64,000 nucleotides of DNA, taken from Zonotrichia leucophrys gambelii (Eukaryota; Chordata; Aves; Passeriformes; Passerellidae). This document shows, piece after piece, positions 22,961 through 35,339 of the stretch. A program made the position numbers and the translations under genes. The notes beneath the pieces are model-generated. The model saw nothing but the letters and a program-made list of their open reading frames with translations. It was not told the DNA's origin and searched no databases. The DNA lies in NCBI RefSeq assembly GCF_028769735.1, contig NC_088188.1:6310917-6374916 (forward strand). Direction: 5' to 3'. Numbering within the stretch: position 1 is the first letter of the stretch; the number at the start of each line of letters is the position of its first letter.

Positions 22961-23822
22961 CTGGGGCCACAGATCCCTCACAGGTTCCATTTCCAGGGGC
23001 CACAGATCCCTCACAGTTCCATTTCCAGGGGCCACAGATCCCTCACAGTTCCGTTTCCAGGGGCCACAGATCCCTCACAGGTTCCATTTCCAGGGGCCAC
23101 AGATCCCTCACAGGTTCTGTTTCTGGGGGCCACAGATCCCTCACAGTTCCATTTCCAGGGGCCACAGATCCCTCACAGGTTCCATTTCCAGGGGCCACAG
23201 ATCCCTCACAGTTCCATTTCCTGGGGCCACAGATCCCTCACAGGTTCCATTTCCAGGGGCCACAGATCCCTCACAGTTCCATTTCCAGGGGCCACAGATC
23301 CCTCACAGGTTCCATTTCCTGGGGCCACAGATCCCTCACAGGTTCCGTTTCCAGGGGCCACAGATCCCTCACAGGTTCTGTTTCCAGGGGCCACAGATCC
23401 CTCACAGTTCCATTTCCAGGGGCCACAGATCCCTCACAGTTCCATTTCCAGGGGCCACAGATCCCTCACAGGTTCCGTTTCCAGGGGCCACAGATCCCTC
23501 ACAGGTTCCATTTCCAGGGGCCACAGATCCCTCACAGATTCTGTTCCAGGGCCACAGATCCTCCATTTCCAGGGGCCACAGATCCCTCACAGGTTCTGTT
23601 TCCAGGGGCCACAGATCCCTCACAGGTTCTGTTTCCAGGGGCCACAGATCCCTCACAGTTCCATTTCCAGGGGCCACAGGTCCCTCACAGTTCCATTTCC
23701 AGGGGCCACAGATCCCTCACAGTTCCATTTCCTGGGGCCACAGATCCCTCACAGTTCCATTTCCAGGGGCCACAGATCCCTCACAGGTTCCATTTCCAGG
23801 GCCCACAGGTTCCTCACAGGCT
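22961..23822. repeat. 32/33-bp minisatellite, about 26 copies
   Basis: Tandem units containing GGGGCCACAGATCCCTCACA followed by GGTTCCATTTCCA or GTTCCATTTCCA. One degenerate short unit lies near 23535-23570. Mixed 32- and 33-bp units shift phase along the array, yet frames of up to 462 codons remain open because the unit lacks stops. These GATDPSQVPFP-like frames are artefacts. Confidence 0.95.
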
Positions 23823-24950
23823 CTGTTTCCCTGGCAGAAGCTCCCTGGGCCAAGGTGTGTTTTTGTCTCTGATCCTCCCGAGCTGCTCTGGCATCTCCAC
23901 TGGGAAACGGAATATCAACAACAGCGATTTAATGGCCCTGGCTGTCAAACAAAGCAGAAATATTTGGATTTTAGTGAGGAGGTTGGCACCTTTTATTGCT
24001 GGGAACAGGATGTGGTGCTGCCTGTCCCATGTTCCTGTTTCTCCTTGCCTGCCCTGTGGGTTTGGGGGTCCCCACAAACAGAAAAGCAGAAAATCTGTTT
24101 ATTACCTGTGTCTGTTCAGTGAAACCTGGGGTGGATTTCCCTTCTCAGCCAAGCCCAGAGGCTCTCAGGCCATTTTTGGGTTAATCTGTCACATCTCTGA
24201 GGCTCAGGACCAGCAGCAACCACCCTCTGGCCTTTCTGGAGCCTGGTGTGTGGTGAAATAAAGAGAATTTTAATGGCATTTACTGGAAATATTTGCTGGC
24301 TCGGGAGGGCAGAGCACTCTGCATCAGCCCAGCCTGTGTCCCCTGGGATCTCATTCCCTGATTTTGTGCAAAATTCTTCTTCCACTGCTCACTCGAGCTC
24401 AGCTCACTCTGGGGTGTCCCAATCCCTCCCCAAGAAGGGAACTGGGTGGAGAAAAGAAGTTTTGCTTAACAAAAACCTGCGTGAAGCACTCTGCTAACCC
24501 AACCCCCTTGGCTCCAGAGGGATTTAAACATGTGCTTGTAGTTAATCAGGTATTTAAGTGGTTTTGTGACTTGGCAAGGCTGAGAGGAGCTGTCCCAGAG
24601 GAGAGCAGAGCTGAGCTGAGGCCTCCCAGATGGAAGGGTTTGGAAATGGGGGTGTTGAGGGCAGCAGTGTGAGTTTGCCTTTCTGTGACTCGGTTTCTCC
24701 TTTTTTTCAGCTCTCTGCAGGGGCTGGGAGGCACCAAAGGCACCCCAAAATGCAATGATTTGTGAAACAGGATGAGTTGGGGTCAGTGTTGGTCAGTAAA
24801 TTCATCTGAGCTGGCACAGGAAAGGTCCTGCCAGGTTAATTCAGACCTGGCACATCCTGGACAGGATTCACCCAGGGGGAGAAAGGGTTTTAAGGGAAAT
24901 CATCCCCCCTCACTCTTGGAAAGCTGCTTGGGGAACCCCCAGCTCTGTGT
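23823..24950 (+). other. LRRC75A: Intron 1 unique sequence
   Basis: Unique noncoding DNA between two minisatellites. No exon recognised. Confidence 0.5.
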
Positions 24951-25374
24951 GGGGCAGCTCAGGAGGGGTTTCATGGAATGGGAGGGAGATTTTCCCCTTG
25001 CCTCATGGATTTCACCCTGTGGGGCAGCTCAGGAGGGGTTTCATGGAATGTAAAGGAGATTTTCCCCTTGGCTCATGGATTTCACCCCTGTGGGGCTGCT
25101 CAGGAGAGGTTTCATGGAATGTGAGGGAGATTTTTCCCCTTGGCTCATGGATTTCTATCCTATGGGGCAGCTCAGGAGGGGTTTCATGGAATGTGAGGGA
25201 GATTTTCCCTTTGCCTCATGGATTTCACCCCATGGGGCAGCTCAGGAGAGGTTTCATGGAATGTAAAGGAGCTTTTCCCCTTGGCTCATGGATTTCTATC
25301 CTATGGGGCAGCTCAGGAGAGGTTTCATGGAATGTAAAGGAGATTTTCCCCTTGGATCATGGATTTCACCCCTG
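24951..25374. repeat. 70-72-bp tandem repeat, 6 copies
   Basis: Six units start with GGGGCAGCTCAGGAGGGGTT or a close variant and continue through TTCATGGAATG, GAGATTTTCCCCTTG and CTCATGGATTTCACCC. Unit starts at 24951, 25021 and 25093 give periods of 70-72 bp. The + frame with GGVSWNVREIFPL-like repeats is an artefact. Confidence 0.95.
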
Positions 25375-28300
25375 AGCAGAGAGGTTTTCCCACCTCAATC
25401 TGATTTTCTTGCTGGGATTGCTCTGGAATTTGTCTCCATTTAACCACCCAGCATCACAGCACTGATGTTATTATGCAAAGTGTAGATTATTTAACCGCAC
25501 AAGGTTTTTTTAATTTATTGATTTGACGTTGCTTTGAATCCCATTACAGGGATCTGCTTTATTAATGGACTTTGTCCATGCTCCAGATTAACTGGGGATG
25601 CTGGATTTGCAAATGAAAGAATTGGAATTCATGTTGTCCATATTAATTACTTGGGTGATGCTGGCTTCCATGGGGAAACCTTTCTTTTTATTCCACTCCT
25701 GTTGCTTTGTCTTAATTCAGAAAATTAGTTTGGTGCTGTGGGATTGGGTTGGTTTTTCTCCTTTGCTGGAATTCCCTTTTAACATTTAGGCAGATACTAA
25801 ATGGTTTTATGGAATAGGCTGTTCCTAAGGATAAATTTTAATGCAAAAAAGGGTCAGGGAGCTTTTATTTCAATGTTTTGTTCAACTCCACTTCCTCCTC
25901 TTTTGCTTTGTGCTAAAATCTCTCTGTATCTTGTTCCTTCTAAATCTTTGCCTTGCAAAATCTCCTAATTCCTGCAGTGACACTCAGCTAGATTCTTGTG
26001 CTGAGTAATTCCACTCTCTTTGCTGGTAAAAATCCAGGATATGCCTGGATTTTGGTATATGCAGGTATTGCTATTGATCCAAACCCATTTTTCCCCTGTG
26101 TTCCTCCCACCCTGGCTCCTGCAGTGGTGTAAATGAACCAAAAAAAAAAAAAAAGAAAAAAAGGTTTGGCATGATTTTATGGGAGTCAGCTGTAATTTGT
26201 TCACTTAAATTGTCTTTTTGTCATGCTTGCATTATTCCACAGCAGCCAGTTTGGAGAGTTAATTGAATATTTGTGTCTCTCAAAGATGCCTTCAATTACT
26301 TCCATTGAATAACTCTGGGAGAGAGAGCTGTGATGAGGAATCACTGATGCTTATTTTCTGTAGCAGAAATATCTGAGCCTTTATTCCAGCACCTATTAAA
26401 GGATGCCAAAACATTCCTGGAGCCTCCCAGCCCGAAATTCCATCCTTTTGAAGCAGAGTTTAGCATCCATTGAGCATTCACAATGCATCCCTCCGTGGCT
26501 AATGCAATAATAATCAGCTCAGGGCTTGGAGGTGGGAGCAGCTTTCAGAGAGCAGTTCTTGGGTTGCAGCCTCTCATTGTGAGTGCAGCAGTGGATTGAT
26601 TTCTGCTGGCTCCAGGAGGCTTCCAGGTGAGGCAGGAACAGCATTATTGATGCTGCAGCTCCTGGGGGAGGGTGTGGGAGTGTTTTCCCAGGGCTGGGCA
26701 TCAAAACAAAACCCCTGGATGGCTGTGGGCAATCCCCACCTCAGGATTTATGGCTGCATTGATCAATTCCCAGATATTTTCAACTTTTTTTTCCCCCATT
26801 GTTGGATTGCAACAGCTCTGCTGGCTGAGGAGGGCAAGGGGAGCCATCAAAAGCAACAATTTTGGAGTGGATAAAAAGGCAAATGTGTCGTTTCATGTGA
26901 GATTTGCAATTCCTTCTGTTTCTGCCTGCTCCTGGGAGCAGCAGGTCAGGATGGGCTCAGAGAGGGGTTTTAACCTGCTGGACATCAGCAGAGCCACCCT
27001 GGCCTCCTCTGAAGCCTCTCCTGGCGGCAGCTGCTGGGCCAAGGCCACAAATCCTGATTCCTGCCCGAGCAGAGCCTGGCTCAGAACTGATGGCAGAGCC
27101 TGGCAGCTCGTGCAGGGCTGTGCTAATTGTGAAGGGAGGGAAATTTGGAGAAGGTGCCTGGGTTAGAGGGGTGAGGGATGAGGACTCCAGTGCCTCAATT
27201 GCTCTGTCACACCAGGGCAGAGCTTTCCTGCATCCTCCATCCCCTCAGCCCAGCTCCAGCAGGACCCAGGGTCCTGTCCCAGGCACAGTCCCTGGCAGCA
27301 GCTGGGGAACATCTGGCCCAGCTGCAGAGCATCTGTTCTGCCATGCTGGGCTTTCCACAGCCCAGTCCTGCTCCTCCCCTTGCTGGGGTCTGTTCCTTCT
27401 TCCCTCCAATTCCCCTGAACTCAGAGGACCTTCATCACCTGTGAGACCCCTTCCCCATTTTATAAGCTACAAGAATGTAAAATTTGGTGGATGATTGGTT
27501 GATGAGTTATGATCATGATTTATATTTTTGTTTGGTTTTTTTTTGGGGTGGCTATGGAATGATGATGACAGCTGGTTATTGCTTTTGATGCTAGGAAATA
27601 GAGAGGAAGGTTAATTGGAAGTGTATTGATGATCAGTGATTTGGGATGAGGGTTTAACAGGAGTGGTGACATCAGAGCCACCTGGGGAAGGGCAGGGGGT
27701 GGCAGGATGGACAGCAGCACCAGCCTGGGTGCCTGTTTGATTCATCCCTGAGGCTGGGCCATCTGGGTGAGGCTTTTTGGACTCTTTTCCCAGCAGAGAT
27801 GTGTGCAGGGGTGTGCAGAGCTGGGCTGTCTGGCCCATGGACGTGGGGGTGAGGAGCAGCCTGCACCAAGGGCTCAGTGTTGATCCAACTGCCATCAGCT
27901 GGAGAGGTGTGGGGAGCCTGGGCTGGGATTCCAAGCAGGGAATTGTGTGATTGGAATGCTGCTCTTGTCCCAGGAGCTGTTCTTGCTGCAAGCCCAGACA
28001 CCAGAGCAGTCTCACACAGGCAGTGGAAATGATGAGGGTGAGTGATTCCTCTCCATCCTCTGCTTGTGAATCTCTTCCCCTTTCCTGCAAGGATCCCAGT
28101 TCTGCTTTTCTCTTTTCTTCCTGTAAATACTAATTTTAGGGTTGTTTGTGGATTTACTGCTTGTGAGGGCAGGGTAGGAGAGCTGCACACACAAATAAAA
28201 ATCTTCAGTGGCCATCAGGCATCTCCTGTCACCTCCCAAGGACAAGAGTTGTCTGAGCCTCGGGTTACCTCTAAATAAAACCCATGGGGTGCTGAAACAA

Positions 28301-31204
28301 ATCATAAAAACCTCACTGATATGGATGGGGGATCAGCTGCAGAGCAGATGGGGCTGGTTTGGGCTGGGAGAGGGGGCAGGAGAAGCAGGCAGAGCTCAGT
28401 GCTGGGAAGCAAAGGTGAGAGCAGCACGAGGGGGATTTTCCTGCTCCAGCTGCCTCCTCACTGCGTGTCTAGGATCAGCTAATTAGAGGGGCTTTTCTTG
28501 GCAGGTAAATGAGAGACACAAGCTCATCCAGGGACTGAGTCAGCCCAGCTGTCTCTGAGCAGGATGAATCACCATCCTCATATGAATTGACAGCACACTG
28601 AGCTTAGGTGGCAGCTCTGGCTCCTTCCCTGACAGGAGATAATAGGCAGCCTCTCCTCCTTTTCCAGCAGGGATCTAGGAGGCTTTTGCAAGTGGAAATA
28701 AGTAGGTTTTTTGCACAATGTGATCAAGGCTGGGGCTGATCCTGAGAATCAGCCCCGTGCTGGGGCAGGAATTCCTCTGCAGCCCTGAGAGCTGCTGGGC
28801 ACAGGGCAAAAGGGATAAGAAATTGAGAAATTGATGAAGATGATGAGAATTGATGAATTCTGCTCGTGAGCTGTGGTTTGGATACTCCAGGCAGCACCTG
28901 GGAAGCTCCAGGAAGCTCTTTGGGCAGACACATGAGGATGGAAATGGCAGAGTTGATTAAATTGATTATATTTTCATTTAATGCTTCAGTGCAGAGCTGT
29001 GAAGGGGAGGCCCAGCAGCCAGACTGGAGTTCACAGGGTGGGTGTAGGGCAGGGTTGATGCATGAACCTTTTCCTTTGGGTTTTAGCCAGGAATGTGTGG
29101 GGCTCTGAGGGGTGGGAGAGTGACCCCTCAGCTGTGCTTTGCTCAAATCCAGCTTTTCCTTCCTCTTCCCTTTGCAGGAGGAGAACTTTGTGGCACCCCT
29201 GTCCTTGGGAGGGTTCTAAAGAGTCCTAAAGGGCTCCAAAGCTGTCACCCATCCATCTGGGAGCAGCAGCAATAAGTGACAAGTGCCACCAGGAGCCATC
29301 TGGTGCAGGCTCTGCATGGCCAGCAGGGTCCTGGCTTGGGGATGGAGCCCCAGCTGGAGCCCCAGCCCCAGGCTTGGATGGAAAAGCGGGATTTGGGCAG
29401 CTCCTGCTGCTTTGGGAGGGATGAGTGGAGGCAGAGTTGGGTTAAAGGCAGTGGTGGATGGGAGTTGTTGGGGTTGTTCAAAGCAAATCCTGGAGTCACC
29501 TTTCCCAAACAGAACTTCCAGGCTTTTCCTGGGCTCCCAGTGGCTCTGTAAATCAGCAGAGCTGAGGCCATCCTCACTAAACATCCTCAGGCACTCTCCT
29601 GAAGAAATGTTAACTGAGATCTGGCCAAACTCCAGTTGGAGTCATTGCCTTTGCCTGGCAGTGTGGAATAAAAGAGCATTTTTCTGCAAATCTCCTATTC
29701 TCAGTTGTTTATTATGTGGCTGGCAGCATCACATCTCTGCCCATTAATCCATCTCTCCAAGTTCCTCCAATTCCAGCCTCCTGGAGGGGGTTCAGGCTGC
29801 CACCATTTATTATTTGAGTCAGTCTGCCAGGGAAATATTTGCTCCTTCCCTGAAGCATCGACTCCCTTCTCTCGCTGCACCCTCAGTGCTTGAATGAGCC
29901 ATTTGTGGCTCCCAAAGCGATATTAACTCTGTGAAACGGAAAATACTCAATTATTATATCAATACCCACATATTTAATGCTGATTTGACTCCAGGCTGGT
30001 GGGTTGGACATGAAATGTGCAGAAGCAGTTGCTGGTTTGTGTGGAGGTTTCCAGGGTGGCTTTTGGGACCCCCATCCAGGTGTGCTGAGCTCCCAAATGC
30101 TGCCTGCCCTCCTCAAAAGTCCAAATTGCAAATTTGATTATCTCTGTGTGCCTCAGGGCTGGGGTTTTGTCCCAAAATATTTTGTGGCATCATTACCTTT
30201 GGGGTGCTTTACTATTCCCTCAACCAGAAATCAATTCCTGCCTCAAAAATCTTTTTTGGGGAAGAGTAGGAGGACGTGGTTGGGTTTTCCTCACAGGACA
30301 CAGGTTGTGTCCAAAATGCAGAAAAACACAGGGCTGAGTCACATCTGAGCTGACCTCCCTCCCCACCTGCTGGAATCATTTTTCCCCAGATAACTTGGAG
30401 CAGATGATGGATGGAAAACTGAATTATTCCTTCCTTCCTTCACTGCCTGACTCTTGTTTACAACACCAACCTCCCTGCTTGGAAATTCAGGAAAATGCTG
30501 CTCTGATTTTAGTGGAGATAAAGGAGTTTTGGAAGAGGTGCTGGCCAAACCAGCAGCTCTTGGGATATTTGTGAGCAGCTGTGATGAGTTTTTTTTTTTG
30601 CACAGGAACCTCATTTGGGCAGCAATCATTTGGTGTTAGTGAAAACAACAACAGCAGAAGCTGCTTTCTCAATGGCTCCTCACAGGGACCTGCTGCATTT
30701 CCCCCTAATTACAATTCAATTTGCAGTGATAAATAGTTTAATAAGCAAAAAATGGGCTTGGCTGTGGTTGGTTATGGCTCTGTGTGGCTTGGGGGATGCT
30801 GGGACTGGTGGAAACACAATTTGGAGCTTCAAAAAAACCCCAAAAAATTGCAGTTTGCACAGCAGAAAGAAATAAGTGATTTTACATGAGGGAAAGAAAA
30901 GTTGGGGGTGCAGCTCCCAGATGTTTTCCTTGGGTGATGTTGGACTGCAGAGTGATGGGTGAGCTCTGAGTTTTGGGGGAAAATAGATGTTTTTGTGGGT
31001 TTGCTGCAAATAACAGGTTGGGCACAGCATCCCTGTGCCTCTCACTGGGCTTGGGGTTTTGTTTTCAAAAATAATTGGGGTTTTTTTATACCTTTCGTGG
31101 CTGTGGCTGGGGAATTTCTATTGCTGGCTGCTGGAGGAACACGTTACATTTATTTTCTGCTGGATTTTTGGATATAAATTTCAAATTCACCCCTCAAAGT
31201 GGGG

Positions 31205-31390
31205 CAGGTAATTGGGGTTTTTTGGGGTTTTTTTTGGTGATTTTTTTGTTGTTGTTGGGTTTTTTGGTGGTTTTTGTGTTTTGTTTTTGGGGTTTTTGGG
31301 TGGTTTTTTTTTGTGTGTGGATCTTTAAAATTTGTTTGGGTTTGGGGGTTTATTTTTTGTTTTTGGGGTTTTTTTCCTATTTTTTTAAAC
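31205..31390. repeat. G/T-rich low-complexity tract
   Basis: Runs of GGGGTTTTTT, GTTGTTGTTGGG and TTTGTTTTTGGGG repeat irregularly. It resembles the G/T-rich material at 17925-18005. Confidence 0.8.
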
Positions 31391-32439
31391 CTGATAGCTT
31401 TACACTGCTAGATTTGCAGAAGTCTCCCATGGAGGCTCAGCTGGTTGATGGCAGGAAATTTTCCTTCCAGTGGATAAGGATGGATCAGTGATTTGCCTTT
31501 CAGCTTCCTAAAGCTGGAAACAAATGGGATAAACTGCAGAGAAGTCATGGATGATTTCTGCTTGAAAATTCCCCTTTTTCCTGCAGAGATGTTCCCATTT
31601 TCCTGCCACACCTGGACAAAGCACCCCAGCAGAGTTCAGGGGTTTGGATCCACTCCTGACACCCCTCAAATCTGCCCTGAGAAAGCCATGCCTGCCTCAT
31701 AAACCACTTTAAACCCTTATTTATTTGAAATCTGCATTTGCCATCCAGGTAAAATCCCCTGGGAAAAAGGAATGTGCAGGAAAAAAGTGGCTGGAGCCAG
31801 ATGCTGGGCGTTCCTGCGCAGGCAGTGATGGGTGATTTGCTGCTGACAGCATGAACTGGTGTTAAGTTATTAAATTGCAGATGAGCTCATCACTTGGCCT
31901 CCAACAAGTTTCAGCCTTCAGAGGCTTTAAAATATTGTGTGTGGTGGAAAAGAGACAGTGCTGGTGTGGCAGAGAGGGTTGGGGAGCAGCTGAGGAAAAC
32001 ATCTGTGCCTGAAAAATGGGAGAACCAGAAGGGAATGCTCCACCTGGAAAATGTAAAGTTGTCCCAGCAGAGAGGAGGAGAAATTCTCTGATTTATCAGC
32101 TGGATGTTTTCATTTTAGCTGAGGAGAAAATGGTGAAGAGTTTTGAGGTGTTTGAAGGGGCAAGATGCTGAGCCTGGTTTGGTTCTGAAGGTCCCAGTGA
32201 GTTGTCCCAAGTCCCCAGATTGGCCCTCTGGTGTTTGCCATAGATCAGGGACCAAATCCAGCTTTTATTTGATATTTGCTTGATCCTAATGCTGGGCTTT
32301 ACCAAACTGGGATGGTGACATCCATGCTAGAAAAGTGGGAGTTTCCTTTGAGCACCTCCCTCCACAATTTCTATTTCTTCTTCCTCTTGCAAAGAAGCCC
32401 AAGGTCTCTCCACACTGAGATTTTTTTAAAGTACAAAAA

Positions 32440-32580
32440 TAATATTTTGTATAAATTCGTAAATATTAATTATTATAATATATATAATTTGTATGCTATA
32501 ATTTGTAAATAGAAATTTGTATAATATATATAATTTGTATACTATAATATAATTTATATATAATTATATTTGTAAATAGT
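32440..32580. repeat. AT-rich low-complexity tract
   Basis: Repeated ATAATTTGTA, TATATAA and AAATA(T)TAAT motifs with almost no G or C. Confidence 0.85.
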
Positions 32581-33104
32581 AATTTGGCAGAAGCTGTGGG
32601 ACAGACCAGAAATCAGTTTGGCCACTTGATTTTCCCAGCTGGGCAGCCTCACACGTGCATGGTTTTTAACTTTCTCTTTTTTTACTAAATAACCTGTTTG
32701 CAGCCAAGGAGTTGCTGTGAACTCAGGCAGTGCTGCGGGGCTGATCCTAAAAATACCGAGGAAAGCAGTGGGATAAACACTTGTCACCTCGTTTGTGGCC
32801 TGAGCTGTAATTGCTGTAATGTGAGATCCCTCGGGCTGTTGTGTCTGAAGGCTCAATGGATTTTTTTTAAAGCGTGGATGTTTATTTTCAACCTGTCTGA
32901 AATCACAGAGCATCCACACCTACAAGCAATGTGCTTTCCCGTGGGGTTTTTGGGGCTGGAGCATCTCTGAGCTCAGGACAAGCTTTAATTTATTGCACGG
33001 TAGCAAAATGTTATTGGCTTGTGTTTGTCGGGAGGAAATTCTTTGTGCCAGGTGCCACCAGCTCCGTGGGAAGTGGAAGAAGTTCTAAAAGGAATAAAAA
33101 GATT

Positions 33105-33254
33105 GTTTGGGTGTTATACACACGAATATATTTGAGGTGAAAGGAGCACGTTGTGTTTGGGTGTTATACACACGAATATATTTGAGGTGAAAGGAGCACG
33201 CTGTGTTTGGGTATTATACACATGAATATATTTGAGGTGAAAGGAGCACGCTGT
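33105..33254. repeat. Three exact-period 50-bp tandem copies
   Basis: Units at 33105-33154, 33155-33204 and 33205-33254 start GTTTGGGTGTTATACACACG and differ at only three or so positions. The array lies about 330 bp left of a solo LTR. Confidence 0.97.
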
Positions 33255-33574
33255 GTATAACCCTTCCCCTCACGTATAATATGATGGATTCCACACGGGG
33301 AGTTCTCTGCTAAAATTCCTCAAATTATTCAGCCTAAAAAACCACAAACCATAGAAATCAGCCTTGGAGGGGCCTCAGGAGGGCTGGCCCATCCCTGGGG
33401 CAGGATCAGCTCCACCTGAGCTGCTCCTGACTCCACCTTGTCCAGTCTGGCACAGCTTCCACTCCCTCCCAGTCAGTCTAACCCAGCATTTTCCCTTCCC
33501 TGTCTCCAGTCCATCCTCCACTTTCCAGTTTTGGGCTCCTCCCTCCCTCCCTGTGCGCAGCAGCCCCAGAGCTC
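33255..33574 (+). other. LRRC75A: Intron 1 unique sequence
   Basis: C-rich unique DNA between the 50-bp repeat and the LTR. No exon seen. Confidence 0.5.
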
Positions 33575-33580
33575 CTCCAG

Positions 33581-33978
33581 TGTGGTGCCGTTTGCAGGGA
33601 TCCCAGGACGAGGGAAGAGAGGAGAATCTTGACTCCATGTTTCAGAAGGCTGGTTTATTATTTTATTAATATATTAAAGGAAATTGATAGATTAAAACTA
33701 TACTAAAAGAACAGAAGGAAGGATTTCATCAGAAGGTTAGCAAGGAATAGAAAAAGAATGGAATGATAATAAAATCCTGTGACTGACCAGAGAGTCTGAG
33801 CCAGCTGACTGTGATTGGCCATTAATTAGAAACAACCACATGAGACCAATCCCAGATGCACCTGTTGCATTCCACAGCAGCAGATAATCAATGTTTACAT
33901 TTTGTTCCTGAGGCCTCTCAGCTTCTCAGGAGGAAAAAATCCTAACAAAAGGATTTTTCATAAAATGTGTCTGTGACA
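33581..33978 (-). mobile_element. Solo LTR, class II-like ERV, with 6-bp target duplication
   Basis: A 398-bp element reads on the minus strand from TGTCACAGACACATTTTATG to CGGCACCACA, so it has TG...CA ends. It is flanked by the direct repeat CTCCAG (33575-33580 and 33979-33984). On the minus strand it has AATAAA-type signals at about 33655-33672 near its 3' side. I recognise the sequence as a common passerine ERV LTR. The 6-bp duplication points to a class II (ERVK-like) integrase. No internal retroviral sequence adjoins it, so it is a recombination-derived solo LTR lying antisense in intron 1. Confidence 0.92.
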
Positions 33979-33984
33979 CTCCAG

Positions 33985-34329
33985 TGCTGCATTTATCCTC
34001 CAGCTGCTGTGTGATGTTCTCTGGGGTCATCTTGGATTTTATCCTGTTGCAAGGGTGTCACTGACTCAGCGGGTTTATGAGGCTGATCCTGCAGCCCCAA
34101 AGCCTCTTTGCAGAGCAGGTGAAGGCCAGGAGTGCAGCTTCCCTCAAGGTGACACAAGGTGTCCCTTCCTTCCCTTTGTCACCAAAACTGCAGGAAAAAC
34201 AAAAACCCTCCAACAACATTTTCAGTGGGAGCTGCTGGGGATCATTCCCTCCTGCAGCCAGGGCTGACTTGAAGAACCTCTGGCTTTTCTATCCCACCTA
34301 ACCTTGCTGCTTTGCCCTGTTTCCTGCAG
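33985..34329 (+). other. LRRC75A: Intron 1, 3' end with acceptor
   Basis: Unique sequence ending in a strong acceptor: the pyrimidine-rich CTTTGCCCTGTTTCCTGCAG just before exon 2. Confidence 0.7.
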
Positions 34330-34458
34330 GATTTAGGGATGGAGTCCACCTCTCTGGATGATGTCCTCTATCGTTACGCCAGCTTCCGAAACCTGGTGGA
34401 TCCCATCACCCACGACCTCATCATCAGCCTGGCAAGATACATCCACTGCCCCAAACCA
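34330..34458 (+). CDS. LRRC75A: LRRC75A coding exon 2 (residues 89-131)
   Basis: A 129-bp exon, phase 0 at both ends, encodes DLGMESTSLDDVLYRYASFR and then NLVDPITHDLIISLARYIHC and PKP. To my memory this is nearly identical to mammalian LRRC75A and clearly different from LRRC75B, so it is the strongest identification in the window. The acceptor is TTTCCTGCAG and the donor GTAGGT at 34459. The exon has no leucine-rich repeat and belongs to the conserved N-terminal helical region. The frame continues past the donor without a known counterpart, so the splice was placed where the family sequence resumes in exon 3. Confidence 0.95.
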
Positions 34459-35339
34459 GTAGGTGCCATGGTCTCCTCTCATTTTGTGCCTTGGCAAACT
34501 GGGAATGTGGAAAATCCTCCCAGTTCGGGGTGGGTCAGGTTTTCCAGCTGAACAAGTGATATTCTGCTAATGTTGGTTCTCCTTCTGGCTTGTGTGTGGC
34601 AAGGGATCATCCATGGGTGGATGGACCTGCAGGCATCACTCTGCTGTATTTGCTGCTAATAACAGGTCTTTAATTTCCTGTGAGAGTGGCTGAAGGGATG
34701 GAGTCATTCACTGCTGCTTCTTGTGGATGTTTCACTCAGTTATAGCCTCCACCAGTGTTTGAAAAGGAGGGAAATTGCTTTTTTTTTTTTAAAGCATTTA
34801 CAGATTTCTTTAATGTTGTGAGGCAAAGCCACAAAGGTGCTGTTTGGGCTGTGGTGTGGGTGTGACTCTGAAGGGCCTCATAAAACTCTCAGCCCACAGT
34901 AAAAGGTGCTGGGAAGGGTGGAGGGGACACCAGGGACCCAAATCTCCATTTTCAGAGACAAGGATGGCTCTCCATGTCCTAGAGCATGAGACTGAGATGG
35001 AGCCACACCCCTGTGCTGTGCAGGGACATCCATGGATCCCTTTTCCTGTGGAGAACAAAATCCTTTCCTTCCTCCTCCCCCATGGGCTGGGAAAGTGGAG
35101 AAAGCTGCTCTCTGCTCTCGTGCCGGGCGCCTTTCCAGCAGAGAGGCCCCGTTCCCCTGCTGGGCCTGTCCTGTTCCAGAGCCCTGAGACTGAGCTGCTT
35201 CCTCCTCCTGAGGGTGAGAACCATGGAGGAGAGCTCTGGATTCCCCATAAAAACACCCCGAGGCCACTCCTGGGCCTGGAGCTGCTCCAGTGCAGAGCTC
35301 CTGCTCTCCCCTGTGCCCCTGCAGGTTTCTGTTGGCACC
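34459..35339 (+). other. LRRC75A: Intron 2, 5' part
   Basis: Unique noncoding DNA leading to a CR1 fragment, with a T run at about 34780-34790. Frames on both strands of up to 188 codons have no recognisable domain. Confidence 0.5.

Larger units (their letters stand above)
25375..33104 (+). other. LRRC75A: Intron 1 long unique stretch, no exon seen
   Basis: Nearly 8 kb of mostly unique noncoding DNA. Simple sequence includes an A run at about 26138-26162, a G/T-rich low-complexity tract at about 31205-31390 and an AT-rich tract at about 32440-32580. The block at about 32700-33060 looks less degenerate and might be a conserved noncoding element, which cannot be judged without an alignment. 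No open frame has recognisable domains. Confidence 0.5.
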
